Shown here piece by piece: positions 46,516 through 55,666 of a DNA stretch of 64,000 bases. Source of the stretch: Acidobacteriota bacterium (lineage in GTDB: Bacteria; Acidobacteriota; Terriglobia; Terriglobales; Acidobacteriaceae). Where the stretch lies: positions 153,601 to 217,600 of the forward strand of contig JAJYVF010000004.1 in NCBI GenBank assembly GCA_021792135.1. The letters run 5' to 3'. The notes below the pieces were generated by a model. The model was given only the letters and a program-made list of their open reading frames with translations, was not told where the DNA came from and did not search any database. The position numbers and the translations under genes are program-made. Each line of letters opens with the position of its first letter. The first letter of the stretch is position 1.

Positions 46516-49122
46516 TCAGGCGCTCTTCCCGATGATCTCGCAGGGTTCCGCGGCCGGCTGCTCACCCCCGTTGCCGTTTGGAGCTTCGTTGCCGTTTGCG
46601 TGGTTATTGCCGTAGGTCTCCTCGGCGACGATTTCCTCGACCATGATGTTCATTTGCCGCCCCAGGTCCTTCAGCTTCTCAAACCAGCTGTCGCCAAAGG
46701 GCTTGTCGCGGTGCTTGCGGAAGGTGTCGTACCACAGGTTCTGCGCCTGCCACAGGTTCAGATCGATCGGAAGTTCGCGAATGGTGCGAGCGACCAGCAA
46801 GGCATCGTCGAGGCAGCGCGCATCGTCCGGGTGATCGTGCAGTTCCACCATCATTCTCTTCATCCGCTGGTCCACGATATAGCTGAGCAGCGGCTTGTCC
46901 AGCTCGATCTGGTCGGCCGCGGCGGCGCTCAGCCAGGCACGCACCTGAATCACGTCGATGGGCTCGCTCTCAACGGCGCGCCGCAGGCCGGCGTTGATGG
47001 CAAAGGTGGCCGCGAGGGTGAGCGCCTTCGGCCGCGGCAGGCCGCTCTGGCTCAGGAAGCGCAGCAGCGACGACTGGTTATCGTAGATCGCCGCCAGCGT
47101 GGACTCAACCTCCTGCTCCGTCGCGGTGAGCAGGATATCCACGATGCGTTTTTGCTCGTCGCGGAAGAGGGACCGCAGCGAGTAAGTCTTGCTTCCAAAG
47201 TGGCGGTCGAAACAGCGGACGACTTCCGGAAAATCAGCGCGGCGGACGGCATCTTTGGCATCCACGACAAATTGCTCGTAGCCGGCTGCCTCTTCAGGGT
47301 TCCAGCGCTTGACGACAGCCGTGATGTTCTGGTCGCCCAGATGAAGCACGGCGAACGAGACGGTCTCGGAGGCCTCCGTAATCCTGCTGGACACCTGCGC
47401 CTGTCCGACCACAAAACGCACACGGCCCGAAAAAACAGCCTCGTACGCGATGCGGCGCACGGAGTAGCTGAAGAGTTCGGCTTCGTCGGCGTAGTGGGTA
47501 AAGATGGAGCTGATGGCATAGTGGGCGGCGACCTGTTCGAGGCCCACCTGCATGGAGCGCACATAGCGGTTGTAAACGAAGGCGCCGTCGTGCTGCTCCG
47601 GGATGTTGCTCTTCGCGGCGGCCAGCCGCTGGACGAACTGGCTCTCCAGATTGACGGCGCGCCCCCCGAAAAGCTCCGCGGCCAGTTGCAGCACCCTTCC
47701 GGCATAGGCGATGACCTGGATCGTTTCGATGCCCGAAATGTCGTCGAAGAACCAGCCGCAGCTCGTGTACATGAGCATGGCGTGGCGTTCCAGCTCCATC
47801 AGCATGAGCGCGCGGATGCGCTCGTCGGAGCTGAGGACGTGCCGGGCCTGGGAAGTGAAGAAGTGCTCGCGCGTTTCCCGGGAGCGGTCCAGAATCACCT
47901 CAATGTAGTGGTTGCGGGCCTCGTCGGGATTCCTGAAGAGCTGCAGCTCCGCCTCGCGCAACAGCGGGGCAAGGGAGTCGCGCAGCCAGTCCAGCGAATC
48001 GCGCAGCGGCCTGCGCCACTTCTGATTCCATCCCGGACGCCCGCTCGAGCAGCCACAGTCGGCCCGCCAGCGCTCGACCCCGTGCGCGCAGCTCCAGGAG
48101 GTGGATTCCACGATCTGCGCCTCGAACCGCGGCGGATGCTTCTCCAGGAATTCGCCGTAGTTGGTCAGGAGGATGCCGTTCTTCTCGGCGTGGACCGGTT
48201 CCCCGATCCCGTGCAGCATCCAGGCAAGGGCCATCTCTCCGAAACGGTGGTGATGCCCGTAGCTTTCGCCGTCTGTCGCCACATGCACCAGCTGCGGCTG
48301 GTCACCGTCCGGCTTAAAGCCACTCATCAGCCGCTCGGCAAAGCCCTCACCGCTGTTCAGCAGTCCTTCGAAGGCGATGGCCCGGGAGCGGGGCCCGTCG
48401 TAAAAGAAGACCGCGAGGCTGAGGCCCTGCCTGAGCCGCACGAGATACGGCCTTGTCGTGTCGACCGAGGCATTCGGCGTATCCGTCCAGGCGGGATCGG
48501 TTTCCTTCTTCGGCAGTCCGGAGGCACTGGGCGCGACGGCTGCCGGGGAGGTAGCCAGAGGGCGGATCCGCGCGCACTGATGGGGGGCCAGCAGGACAAA
48601 CTGAATCCCATGCTGCGCCAGCAGGGTCAGCGTTTCCGAATCGACCGCGGTTTCCGGCAGCCACATGCCTTCGGGCATGCGTCCGAAGCGATGCTGGAAG
48701 TCGGCGATGCCCCAGCGGATCTGGGTGATGCGGTCGCGCGTGCTGGCCAGCGGCATGATGACGTGGTTGTAGATCTGCGCCATCGCCGACCCGTGGCCAG
48801 AGAAGCGATCCTGGCTGCGGTGGTCGGCGCGCACGATGGCCGCGTGCACCCGGGGCGCATTCTCCAGCAGCCAGGAGAGCAGCGTGGGACCGAAGTTGAA
48901 ACTCATCCGCGCGTAGTTGTTCACAATGCGGGTGATCTGGTTCTGCCGGTTCACGATGCGGGCCGCGCTGTTGGGCGCGTAGCATTCGGCGGTGATGCGC
49001 TCGTTCCAGTCATGCCAGGGGGTGGCGGAGTCCTGCGCCTCCACCGTTTCCAGCCAGGGGTTCTCCCGCGGAGGCTGGTAAAAATGGCCGTGTACACAGA
49101 TCGTTCGTTCAGCGGTACTCAT
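46516..49122 (-). CDS. GH57-type glycoside hydrolase with DUF3536
   Basis: From ATG 49122, with CAGGAG upstream, this is 868 residues. The N-terminus ICVHGHFYQPPRENPW and the later region GRMPEGMWLPETAVDSETL are typical of GH57 members of the alpha-amylase/branching-enzyme type, and the C-terminal half matches DUF3536. The pair is found in proteins proposed to act on glucans. No signal peptide is visible, so cytoplasmic glycogen or maltodextrin is a plausible substrate. It is divergent from tatA (153-bp gap). Confidence 0.83.
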   Translation of the reverse strand: MSTAERTICVHGHFYQPPRENPWLETVEAQDSATPWHDWNERITAECYAPNSAARIVNRQNQITRIVNNYARMSFNFGPTLLSWLLENAPRVHAAIVRADHRSQDRFSGHGSAMAQIYNHVIMPLASTRDRITQIRWGIADFQHRFGRMPEGMWLPETAVDSETLTLLAQHGIQFVLLAPHQCARIRPLATSPAAVAPSASGLPKKETDPAWTDTPNASVDTTRPYLVRLRQGLSLAVFFYDGPRSRAIAFEGLLNSGEGFAERLMSGFKPDGDQPQLVHVATDGESYGHHHRFGEMALAWMLHGIGEPVHAEKNGILLTNYGEFLEKHPPRFEAQIVESTSWSCAHGVERWRADCGCSSGRPGWNQKWRRPLRDSLDWLRDSLAPLLREAELQLFRNPDEARNHYIEVILDRSRETREHFFTSQARHVLSSDERIRALMLMELERHAMLMYTSCGWFFDDISGIETIQVIAYAGRVLQLAAELFGGRAVNLESQFVQRLAAAKSNIPEQHDGAFVYNRYVRSMQVGLEQVAAHYAISSIFTHYADEAELFSYSVRRIAYEAVFSGRVRFVVGQAQVSSRITEASETVSFAVLHLGDQNITAVVKRWNPEEAAGYEQFVVDAKDAVRRADFPEVVRCFDRHFGSKTYSLRSLFRDEQKRIVDILLTATEQEVESTLAAIYDNQSSLLRFLSQSGLPRPKALTLAATFAINAGLRRAVESEPIDVIQVRAWLSAAAADQIELDKPLLSYIVDQRMKRMMVELHDHPDDARCLDDALLVARTIRELPIDLNLWQAQNLWYDTFRKHRDKPFGDSWFEKLKDLGRQMNIMVEEIVAEETYGNNHANGNEAPNGNGGEQPAAEPCEIIGKSA

Positions 49123-49275
49123 ACGGCTCCTGGTCTGGAACTTTTGGCGTAGGCGTTCATGCAATGCAATCCCACCGAAAGGTTTAAGGTAATCTCATCG
49201 GCATAAAGTTTTCTATGCGACAATGAAGGGAGACGGAGGGTCCGTAGATCCGCGGCGCTCTCCGGGAGAATCCGA

Positions 49276-49488
49276 ATGTTTGACAACCTTCTGAAACCCG
49301 AACATCTGCTGCTCATCCTGGCAATCGCTCTGCTTATTTTTGGCCCCAGCAAACTCCCGGGACTGGGTAAGGGGCTCGGAGAGGCATTCCGCGGATTTAA
49401 GGAAGGCATCAAGGGTACCGATAGTTCAGATGCCGGGAAGCAGGAAAACGCTTCCAAGTCCGAGGTCGCCACACCGCAGGTGAAGTAG
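49276..49488 (+). CDS. tatA: Twin-arginine translocase subunit TatA/E
   Basis: A 70-residue protein with one N-terminal helix (HLLLILAIALLIFG), the hinge FGPSKLPGLGKGLGEAFRGF, an amphipathic helix and a polar tail. GGGAGAA precedes the ATG. TatA forms the Tat translocation pore; the GH1 protein at 58075 has a Tat-like RRDFLKG leader and could be a client. tatBC are not here. A terminator follows at 49516. Confidence 0.9.
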   Translation: MFDNLLKPEHLLLILAIALLIFGPSKLPGLGKGLGEAFRGFKEGIKGTDSSDAGKQENASKSEVATPQVK

Positions 49489-49515
49489 CACTCCCCCAGC
49501 CACCGCTGCGGGATC

Positions 49516-49541
49516 AGGCCGCACCCATGGGTGCGGCCTTT
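49516..49541 (+). terminator. Hairpin terminator after tatA
   Basis: AGGCCGCACCC pairs perfectly with GGGTGCGGCCT across AT, followed by TTTGC. The T-run is short, but the stem is 11 bp. It lies between the convergent tatA gene and the gene at 49570. Confidence 0.6.
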
Positions 49542-49569
49542 GCACGTCTGCCGCGGCTCTCCTCTCCTG

Positions 49570-50415
49570 TTACTCCTGCTTCTTCTTCTCGTACCGGGCC
49601 GCGGCGGCGTCCACGTCGAACCAGTCCATGGGAAGGGGCACATTGTAATCGGCCTTCATAACGAAGCGCTGCTGCGTCTCATCGCCATTGTGGAAGCGGC
49701 TGATGGTAAACGGCGTCGGCAGGCCCTCGATGTTGTGGTAGTCGTCGTACTCCTCAACGTCCTGATCCTTGTCGTGGTAGACGGGGTCGCGCCAGGACCA
49801 CGAGCAGCGCAGCGGCAGATGCGTCTGCGCGTCCATCTGGATGGTGATAGCGTCATTCTCCGCATTCAGCAGGGTGACCTGTTCGGCCAGATGGCGCGCC
49901 GCCAGCGACTGGCCGTCGTACATCAGAATCGTGGATGGCTGCTTCATCCAGACGCGGACGGCGGCATCGACGGAGTGGTCGCGGCGGCGGATGGCGGCGC
50001 CGCACTGATCCGAGGCGATAGTGTGCTTGCCGCGGTACGTGATTTCCCAGCACTGATTTCCCGAGAAGATCTGAATCCAATCGTGCTTATCGTGCTTCTT
50101 TTCCGTCAGATCGATCCGTTCGACGATCGGCGTGCGCCAGTCCCAGTAGAGGATGGTCTCGCCCGTGGGTTTCCCCTGGTAGAAGGCCGCGATCCTGCCC
50201 TCCGTATAGCTGTTCTCGAGATTCAGCCAGCGCTCGCCCCCAAGAGCCTCAATCATGGCGTTCAGGGCGGCCCGGGCCTTGGCGGCGCTGGGGTCCTCGG
50301 CTGCGGTTGTTGAAGCGCCCGTGCTGGAAGAGGGCGGCGTGTCCGGCGCAGGCAGCGCGCTCTGGGCGTGGGCGGCGAAAGCGAAGCAGCAGATCAGGAA
50401 AAGGAATTTCACCAT
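49570..50415 (-). CDS. Secreted LolA-fold-like conserved hypothetical protein
   Basis: From ATG 50415 this is 281 residues; the longer open frame reads through the upstream SDR gene and is spurious. A signal peptide (FLFLICCFAFAAHAQ) is followed by AALNAMIEALGGERWLNLEN, YTEGRIAAFYQG and beta-strand-rich sequence resembling outer-membrane lipoprotein-sorting (LolA/LppX-like) folds. The C-terminus is charged (YEKKKQE). It starts 2 bases after the SDR stop, so it is likely co-transcribed. Function not established. Confidence 0.65.
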   Translation of the reverse strand: MVKFLFLICCFAFAAHAQSALPAPDTPPSSSTGASTTAAEDPSAAKARAALNAMIEALGGERWLNLENSYTEGRIAAFYQGKPTGETILYWDWRTPIVERIDLTEKKHDKHDWIQIFSGNQCWEITYRGKHTIASDQCGAAIRRRDHSVDAAVRVWMKQPSTILMYDGQSLAARHLAEQVTLLNAENDAITIQMDAQTHLPLRCSWSWRDPVYHDKDQDVEEYDDYHNIEGLPTPFTISRFHNGDETQQRFVMKADYNVPLPMDWFDVDAAAARYEKKKQE

Positions 50416-50417
50416 AG

Positions 50418-51206
50418 CTAGCCGACGAGAACAGCTCCTCCATTCACATTGACGATCTCGCCGGTCATAAAGCCAGCAAACGCCGTGCACAAAAACAGGA
50501 TGGGTCCCGCAATCTCGATGGGATCGGCGGGCCGGCCGAGCGGGATGGCCCCCAGCAAGCGCTCCGGCGCATCCCGCAGCACCGGCGCCGACATATCGGT
50601 GGCGACCCATCCTGGCGCGACACAGTTGACGCGGATGCCCTGGGGCGCCAGTTCCGTTGCCAGGCCCTTGGTCATGCTGATCAGCGCGCCTTTGCTGGCG
50701 GCGTAATCGGCATGGAAAGCCTCGCCGCGCTGCCCGGCCGTGGAGCTGACCAGGACGATGTGGCCGGCCGGAGCGCCTGCTTCCGGACGCTCCTGCTGCT
50801 GCATCTGCCCGGCCGCAGCCTGAATGAGCCCGAAGGCGCTGTCCAGATTGATCCCCAGGGTGCTGCGCCACTGGGCGTCGCTCATGTCGGCGATGGGGAC
50901 ATCTTCCGCCGGCCAGACGCCGTGGTTCACGACGAGAATATCCAGCCGGCCGAAAGCCTCCACCGTGCGGCGCACCAGGGAGCGGCCGTCTTCCGGAGTG
51001 GAAAGCTCCTGAGCCAGGGCGATACAGAATCCCGGCCAGCCGCAGGCGCTGGCCAGGGTTTCGGCGGCCTCCTGCGCGGCGCGATAGCTGAAGGCGACCA
51101 GCGCTCCCGCCTCGCGGAAGAGCCGGACCGTGGCCGCCCCGATGCCGCGCGATCCACCGGTGACGAGGGCCACCTTGCTGTCGAGGGAGAGAGTTACTCC
51201 GGGCAT
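50418..51206 (-). CDS. SDR-family oxidoreductase (3-oxoacyl-ACP reductase-like)
   Basis: This 262-residue classical SDR has the cofactor motif TGGSRGIG (16-23), NHG in place of NAG near 94-96, the catalytic Ser154/155, Tyr168 and Lys172 (YAASK), and C-terminal GGAVLVG. It probably reduces a keto group with NADPH. FabG-like members act in fatty-acid elongation, but many SDRs of this type act on other substrates. Start and length are typical. Confidence 0.87.
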   Translation of the reverse strand: MPGVTLSLDSKVALVTGGSRGIGAATVRLFREAGALVAFSYRAAQEAAETLASACGWPGFCIALAQELSTPEDGRSLVRRTVEAFGRLDILVVNHGVWPAEDVPIADMSDAQWRSTLGINLDSAFGLIQAAAGQMQQQERPEAGAPAGHIVLVSSTAGQRGEAFHADYAASKGALISMTKGLATELAPQGIRVNCVAPGWVATDMSAPVLRDAPERLLGAIPLGRPADPIEIAGPILFLCTAFAGFMTGEIVNVNGGAVLVG

Positions 51207-51273
51207 GGAGACAGGGTAACGTGGGACTGGCGATCCAGCCAGCCGGGTTTCTTATATGCTCCCCGGCGGTGCC

Positions 51274-52263
51274 CTACTGCGCCGCCTGCTCGAAAGCCTC
51301 CATCGCGGAGAGCAGGCGCGCTCGCACTGGCTCCTCGACAAAGGCCGCCCGCAGGGCCTCGCGGTTGCAGGCCAGCAGCTCCTTATCGCTCCAGGCGAAA
51401 TGCTCCCGCAGCCGGGCGTACTCCTCCTCCAGCGTGATATTGGTGATGGTGCGCGCGTCGGTGTTGATGCCGACCGAGACCCCGGCGCGAAAGAGGCGAT
51501 CGATGGCGTGTTCGGCATACTTCCGGCAGGCGCGGGTCTGCACGTTGCTGCTGGGACATACCTCCAGATGAACTCGCTCCCGTCGAAGATGCTCGACCAG
51601 CGAAGGATCCTCGATGCTGCGCACGCCGTGCCCGATCCGTCTCGGCGCGAAGGCGCGCAGCGTCTCCCATACGCTCTCGGCTCCGCGGGCCTCGCCGGCG
51701 TGGGCGGTGCGGCTGAGCCCCTGATCGGCGGCATAGCGGAAGGCCGCGATGTGCGCGTCGATGGGAAAGCCGGCCTCGTCTCCGGCAATGTCCAGAGCCA
51801 CAACGCGGCTGCCACGGAAGCGCTCTACCAGCTGCGCCGTCTCGAGACTCTGCTGCTCGCCGTAGTGGCGCAGCGTGCAGAGGATCAGCCGCGCCTCGAT
51901 GCCGGTGGCGGCGATGCAGTCCTCCGTGGCGCGGTCCACCGTCTCGACCACGTTCTCCGGGGTCAGACCCTCAGCCAGGTGCAGCAGCGGCGCGAAGCGA
52001 AGCTCGGCATAGACCACGTGATCGGCGCCCAGCTGTTCAAACACATCCTCGGTGACCAGCCGCAGCGCGTCCCGGCTCTGCATGAGCTGAAAACCGCGGG
52101 GAGCGCGGGTGAGAAAGTCGGCCAGGCTGGCGCATTGCGGCGGGGCAATGAATTCCGCCTCATACTGCTGCCGGGAAATGGAAGGATCGAGCCGGGCAAC
52201 CGCGGCATAGCTGAGAGAGCAGTCGAGGTGCAGGTGCAGCTCGACCTTCGGCACGGAACGCAC
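51274..52263 (-). CDS. Adenosine deaminase family enzyme
   Basis: This 329-residue protein has metal ligands in VELHLHLD (His10, His12), a conserved HAGEARG, RIGHGVRSI and the catalytic INTDAR near the end. It deaminates adenosine or a related purine such as adenine or 6-aminodeoxyfutalosine; the exact substrate is not clear. The GTG start has only a weak CTGAG upstream. It reads toward the SDR gene on the same strand, with a 67-base gap. Confidence 0.88.
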   Translation of the reverse strand: MRSVPKVELHLHLDCSLSYAAVARLDPSISRQQYEAEFIAPPQCASLADFLTRAPRGFQLMQSRDALRLVTEDVFEQLGADHVVYAELRFAPLLHLAEGLTPENVVETVDRATEDCIAATGIEARLILCTLRHYGEQQSLETAQLVERFRGSRVVALDIAGDEAGFPIDAHIAAFRYAADQGLSRTAHAGEARGAESVWETLRAFAPRRIGHGVRSIEDPSLVEHLRRERVHLEVCPSSNVQTRACRKYAEHAIDRLFRAGVSVGINTDARTITNITLEEEYARLREHFAWSDKELLACNREALRAAFVEEPVRARLLSAMEAFEQAAQ

Positions 52264-52300
52264 CGCTCAGAGTATCAGAGCGCGCAGGCCGGATTGGGCC

Positions 52301-52522
52301 TCAGACGGATCGGGTCCCGGGATCGGCCATGCGCAGGTATGCATGCCTCCCGCTGTGCTTCTGGCTCGCGGGGACGAAGTGGTACCTGGGCCCATGCAGC
52401 ACGAGCCACGCGCCCACCGGAAAGAGGAAGACGACGATACAGGCGAGCACGAAAATCAGCGTGGAATTGGGGCGTTTGCGTTGCAGCTCGATATGAAGCC
52501 CGCGAATGTCAGGATTGGGCAT
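52301..52522 (-). CDS. Small single-helix membrane protein, hypothetical
   Basis: A 73-residue protein with a basic leader (LQRKRPNS), one membrane helix (TLIFVLACIVVFLFPVGAWLVL) and a short basic tail. It lies 37 bases before the deaminase gene. No family recognised. The 52523-52755 stretch beyond it has no clear gene. Confidence 0.5.
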   Translation of the reverse strand: MPNPDIRGLHIELQRKRPNSTLIFVLACIVVFLFPVGAWLVLHGPRYHFVPASQKHSGRHAYLRMADPGTRSV

Positions 52523-52755
52523 AAGAATTCTTTGGATGCATCTAACTCATTGACGCGCAGCCATTTAGTATCCAGAAGCAGACGGAAATTCCCGCATTTG
52601 GGGACAGGAGGATGCCGCTTCCAGTCCACGGCGAGCCCTGCCCGTTCCCGCGATGAACGCTTTCCGCTGGTACGAGTCTCGGCCTCCCCTTACCGTAGAC
52701 GAATCCGCCGAGCCGCCGCTCCCGGGTCGATGTCCGGAAGCAACCGGGCAGGAGC

Positions 52756-53637
52756 CTAACGGGAAAGTGCTCGTGGCAGCTCCCGCCACGAGCCGAGCGC
52801 GATTCCGGAGCGGGGAATCAGCTCCAGCAGAGCCTCATGCTCCCGGGCGCGGGAGGCCCGCAGGCGCGTCCGCACCGCATCGAGATGCTCATCCACATAG
52901 CCGGGATGGCAGACCAGCTCCCAGACCTGTTCCGGGGCGCCATTCTGTGCGCTCTGGCGGATGGCTTCCAGCAGGGCGCGCAGCGTGCCGGGCACATCCC
53001 GCGTTCCAGTAGCGAGCACGCCGATGGTGCCGCCGGTGGTGGCCAGTCCCGATGCGGCGACCAGCCGGTGGAAGGCGCGCCGCTGCGACCCCAGGGCGAG
53101 CACGGCGATGCGGCGCAGGCGCGAGCTTCCCGCCGTTGCGCGCAACGCCCATTGCGGCTCAAACGGATTGCGGATGGCCGTCACGCCGCAGCTTTTCGCC
53201 GCCCGCAGCACCGCCCGCAGCACCGGAGGGAAGAGGTGCGTGTGCTTATGGGTGTCGACGTGCGAGACACGCAGGCCGGCCACCTGCAGCCGCCGGATCT
53301 GCACCGTCGCTTCGGCTTCAATCTCCGCTTCGCGAATGCGGCGCCGGTACAGGTCCGACACGAAACCGCTGAGCGCGGGCCGGAACTGCCTATCCGCCGT
53401 CACCAGCGAGCGAATTTCCGAGGGAGGAAGCACCGGCGTTCCGTCGACCAGCAGGATGTGGCAGCCAACCTCGAGTTGCGGCGTGGCCTGGGCCAGGGCA
53501 ACGGCATCCTCGAAGAACGCCCCTGTGGCCATCAGCGTGGCGGAGCTGAGCGCGCCGCAGTGGCGGAGTTCGGCGACGGAGCGGTTGACGCCCGGCGTCA
53601 GGCCAAAGTCATCGGCATTGACGATGAGACGGATCAC
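52756..53637 (-). CDS. ChbG/HpnK (YdjC-like) carbohydrate deacetylase
   Basis: From the GTG at 53637 this is 293 residues starting VIRLIVNADDFGLTPGVNRS. The metal-binding NADDFG, the VSHVDTHKHTHLFPPVL histidine cluster and a CHPGY near the end match the YdjC/ChbG/HpnK fold. These remove acetyl groups from N-acetylated sugars such as chitooligosaccharide or hopanoid glucosamine precursors. The longer frame to 53709 lacks a family-like start. HpnK is tied to hopanoids, but no hopanoid genes surround it, apart from the cyclase-like fragment at 10497. Confidence 0.83.
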   Translation of the reverse strand: MIRLIVNADDFGLTPGVNRSVAELRHCGALSSATLMATGAFFEDAVALAQATPQLEVGCHILLVDGTPVLPPSEIRSLVTADRQFRPALSGFVSDLYRRRIREAEIEAEATVQIRRLQVAGLRVSHVDTHKHTHLFPPVLRAVLRAAKSCGVTAIRNPFEPQWALRATAGSSRLRRIAVLALGSQRRAFHRLVAASGLATTGGTIGVLATGTRDVPGTLRALLEAIRQSAQNGAPEQVWELVCHPGYVDEHLDAVRTRLRASRAREHEALLELIPRSGIALGSWRELPRALSR

Positions 53638-53755
53638 TGGTCTGAGTGTAGGGGATCGGCTTCCCCTGAATGAATTCCCGCCCCTGCACGACCGCGTGCG
53701 GCACCGCAAAGCTCAGTTCCGCCAGCCCTCTTTCCGCGGCGGTCAGGGGCAATCC

Positions 53756-54379
53756 TCAGCTTTTCCCACCGTAGATCTCCGGGTTCAGGGCCGGATCGTT
53801 GTACATCTTGAGCTGGCGGTAAATCTTGAAGCGCTGCTCTCCGCCGAGCACCTGCTGCCACAGCCGGTCGAGGCACAGCACCAGGTCTTCGCGCTGCTCG
53901 GTCAGCAGCGCCAGGCGTTCGCGGTTGCGCCGGCGATGTTGTTCCGGCGCAGACGCTCGCTCGATTTCCTCCTCGGTGTGATAGATCTTCAGCGCCAGAA
54001 TGGAGAGCCGATCGATCATCAGCCCGGGGCTCTCCGAATGCAGCTCGGCAGAGGGCATGGGCAGCCCGGATTCGCGCAGCGCCTCCAGCAGCAGCACATC
54101 GCAGCTCTCGGCCAGGTCGTTGCGGCGCTGGTTGAAGCGATCGATGGCGCGCTTGATCTCCACCATCTCTTCCGGCGTGGCGTGGGGGGCGCGCGCGCGG
54201 TCTTCCACATGCCACAGGTCGAAGTTCGCCCGGTGCTGGGCCCGCACCGTCGGCAGCAGCGCTTCGCAGAAGCTCCGCTCCGCGTCCTCTTCCGGCCCGG
54301 CGTTCCGGTGCCACTCCGCGGTCAGGCGGTCGTGAAGATCCGCGATCATGCGCGCGGAGAACTGGAAGGCGGGGCTCAT
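53756..54379 (-). CDS. DUF4254 protein
   Basis: This 207-residue helical protein contains LHDRLTAEWHRNAG, LWHVEDRARAP, IDRFNQRRNDLAE and PGLMIDRLSILALKIYHTEE, the core of DUF4254. Members often lie beside glycosyltransferase or sugar-nucleotide genes, suggesting a role in polysaccharide or glycan assembly; the activity is unknown. It is divergent from the ATP-grasp gene with a 72-base gap. Confidence 0.83.
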   Translation of the reverse strand: MSPAFQFSARMIADLHDRLTAEWHRNAGPEEDAERSFCEALLPTVRAQHRANFDLWHVEDRARAPHATPEEMVEIKRAIDRFNQRRNDLAESCDVLLLEALRESGLPMPSAELHSESPGLMIDRLSILALKIYHTEEEIERASAPEQHRRRNRERLALLTEQREDLVLCLDRLWQQVLGGEQRFKIYRQLKMYNDPALNPEIYGGKS

Positions 54380-54451
54380 GCTGCGTTCTGGGTTTCACCC
54401 GGTGAAGCTATGGTAGAACACAGGAGAAGCCGCCCTCCGGTTTCCGTCGCC

Positions 54452-55651
54452 ATGAAAGACGAGCCTCGCATCCTGTGCCTCACCAGCTACGAGAAGGGAC
54501 AGCCCTTCATGCGCGAGTGCGCCGCCCTGGGCTGCCGCGTGGTTCTGCTCACCGTCGAGAAGCACCGCCATGCCGACTGGCCGAGGGAGATTCTCGAAGA
54601 CCTGATCATCATGCCCGAGGGCATGACCCTCGAACAGATCACCAACACGGTTGCGTATTTGTCGCGCACCCGGAAGTTCGACCGGATCGTGGCTCTCGAC
54701 GAGTTCGATATGGAAACGGCCGCGCACCTGCGCGAGCACATGCGCATCCCCGGCATGAGCCGCTCCGCGACCGCGCATTTCCGCGACAAGCTGGCCATGC
54801 GGATGGAGACGCAGCGCGCTGGCATCCCGGTTCCGGAGTTCACCCCGGTGCTGTATCGCGAAGAGCTGCGGCGCTGGATGGAAACCGTGCCCGCGCCCTG
54901 GCTGCTCAAGCCCCGCTCGGAGGCTTCGGCCATTGGCATCCGCAAACTCCAGGAACCGGACCAGGTGTGGCGGGCAATCGGGGAGCTTGGCGACCAGCAG
55001 AGCTTCTACCTGCTGGAGCGCTTTGTCCCCGGCGACATCTTTCACGTCGATTCCGTCGTCAGCGATGGCGCCGTCGTTTTCACCGCGGTCAGCGGTTACG
55101 GCAAGCCTCCCATGCAGCTGATGCACGAGGGCGGCGTCTTCACCACGCGGGTGCTGGACCGCGGGTCGTCGGAAACGCAGAAGCTGACGCCCATCCATGC
55201 AAAAGTGCTCACCGCGCTGGGCATGGTTCGTGGTGTCACGCATGCTGAATTCATCCGCGGCGGCGACGGCTGCTTCTACTTCCTCGAGGCAGCGGCGCGG
55301 GTGGGCGGGGCATTCATAGCCGACGTCCTGGAGTTCGCCACCGGCGTCAGTCTGTGGCGGGAGTGGGCGCGCATCGAGGTGGCGTGCCTGCGCGGGGAAC
55401 CGTACCGCATACCGGAGCCGAAGGCGCTCTATGCCGGCAGCGTCCTGTGCCTGGCCCGCACCGCGGAGCCGGATACCTCGATGTTCACCGATCCCGAGAT
55501 TGTGCTGCGGCTCAGAAAGCATCATCACGCGGGGCTGATCGTCCGTTCTCCCGATCCGGAGCGCGTCCGGGTCCTGCTTGAGCACTATGCCGAGCGCTTC
55601 GTGAGCGAGTATCTGGCCGTCGAGCCGGCGCCGGAGAGGCCCACAGCATAA
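54452..55651 (+). CDS. ATP-grasp ligase-like protein
   Basis: From ATG 54452 this is 399 residues. The ATP-grasp fold is seen in MKDEPRILCLTSYEKG, VPAPWLLKPRSEASAIGI (ATP-binding lysine), YLLERFVPGDIFHVDSVVSD and CFYFLEAAARVGGAFIADVL (metal-binding). Such enzymes join an acyl group to an amine or thiol, and related clades make peptides or modify sugars. No partner protein is identifiable. An upstream in-frame ATG at 54410 is possible. Only 15 bases separate it from galT. Confidence 0.8.
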   Translation: MKDEPRILCLTSYEKGQPFMRECAALGCRVVLLTVEKHRHADWPREILEDLIIMPEGMTLEQITNTVAYLSRTRKFDRIVALDEFDMETAAHLREHMRIPGMSRSATAHFRDKLAMRMETQRAGIPVPEFTPVLYREELRRWMETVPAPWLLKPRSEASAIGIRKLQEPDQVWRAIGELGDQQSFYLLERFVPGDIFHVDSVVSDGAVVFTAVSGYGKPPMQLMHEGGVFTTRVLDRGSSETQKLTPIHAKVLTALGMVRGVTHAEFIRGGDGCFYFLEAAARVGGAFIADVLEFATGVSLWREWARIEVACLRGEPYRIPEPKALYAGSVLCLARTAEPDTSMFTDPEIVLRLRKHHHAGLIVRSPDPERVRVLLEHYAERFVSEYLAVEPAPERPTA

Positions 55652-55666
55652 GTACAGGAGCACACC

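Noticed and set aside
50416..50871. N-terminal extension of the LolA-like protein
   Set aside because: It is the other frame of the SDR gene; a signal peptide begins at 50415.
52961..54451. Long plus-strand extension in front of the ATP-grasp gene
   Set aside because: It lies opposite the deacetylase and DUF4254 genes, and the ATP-grasp fold clearly begins near 54452.
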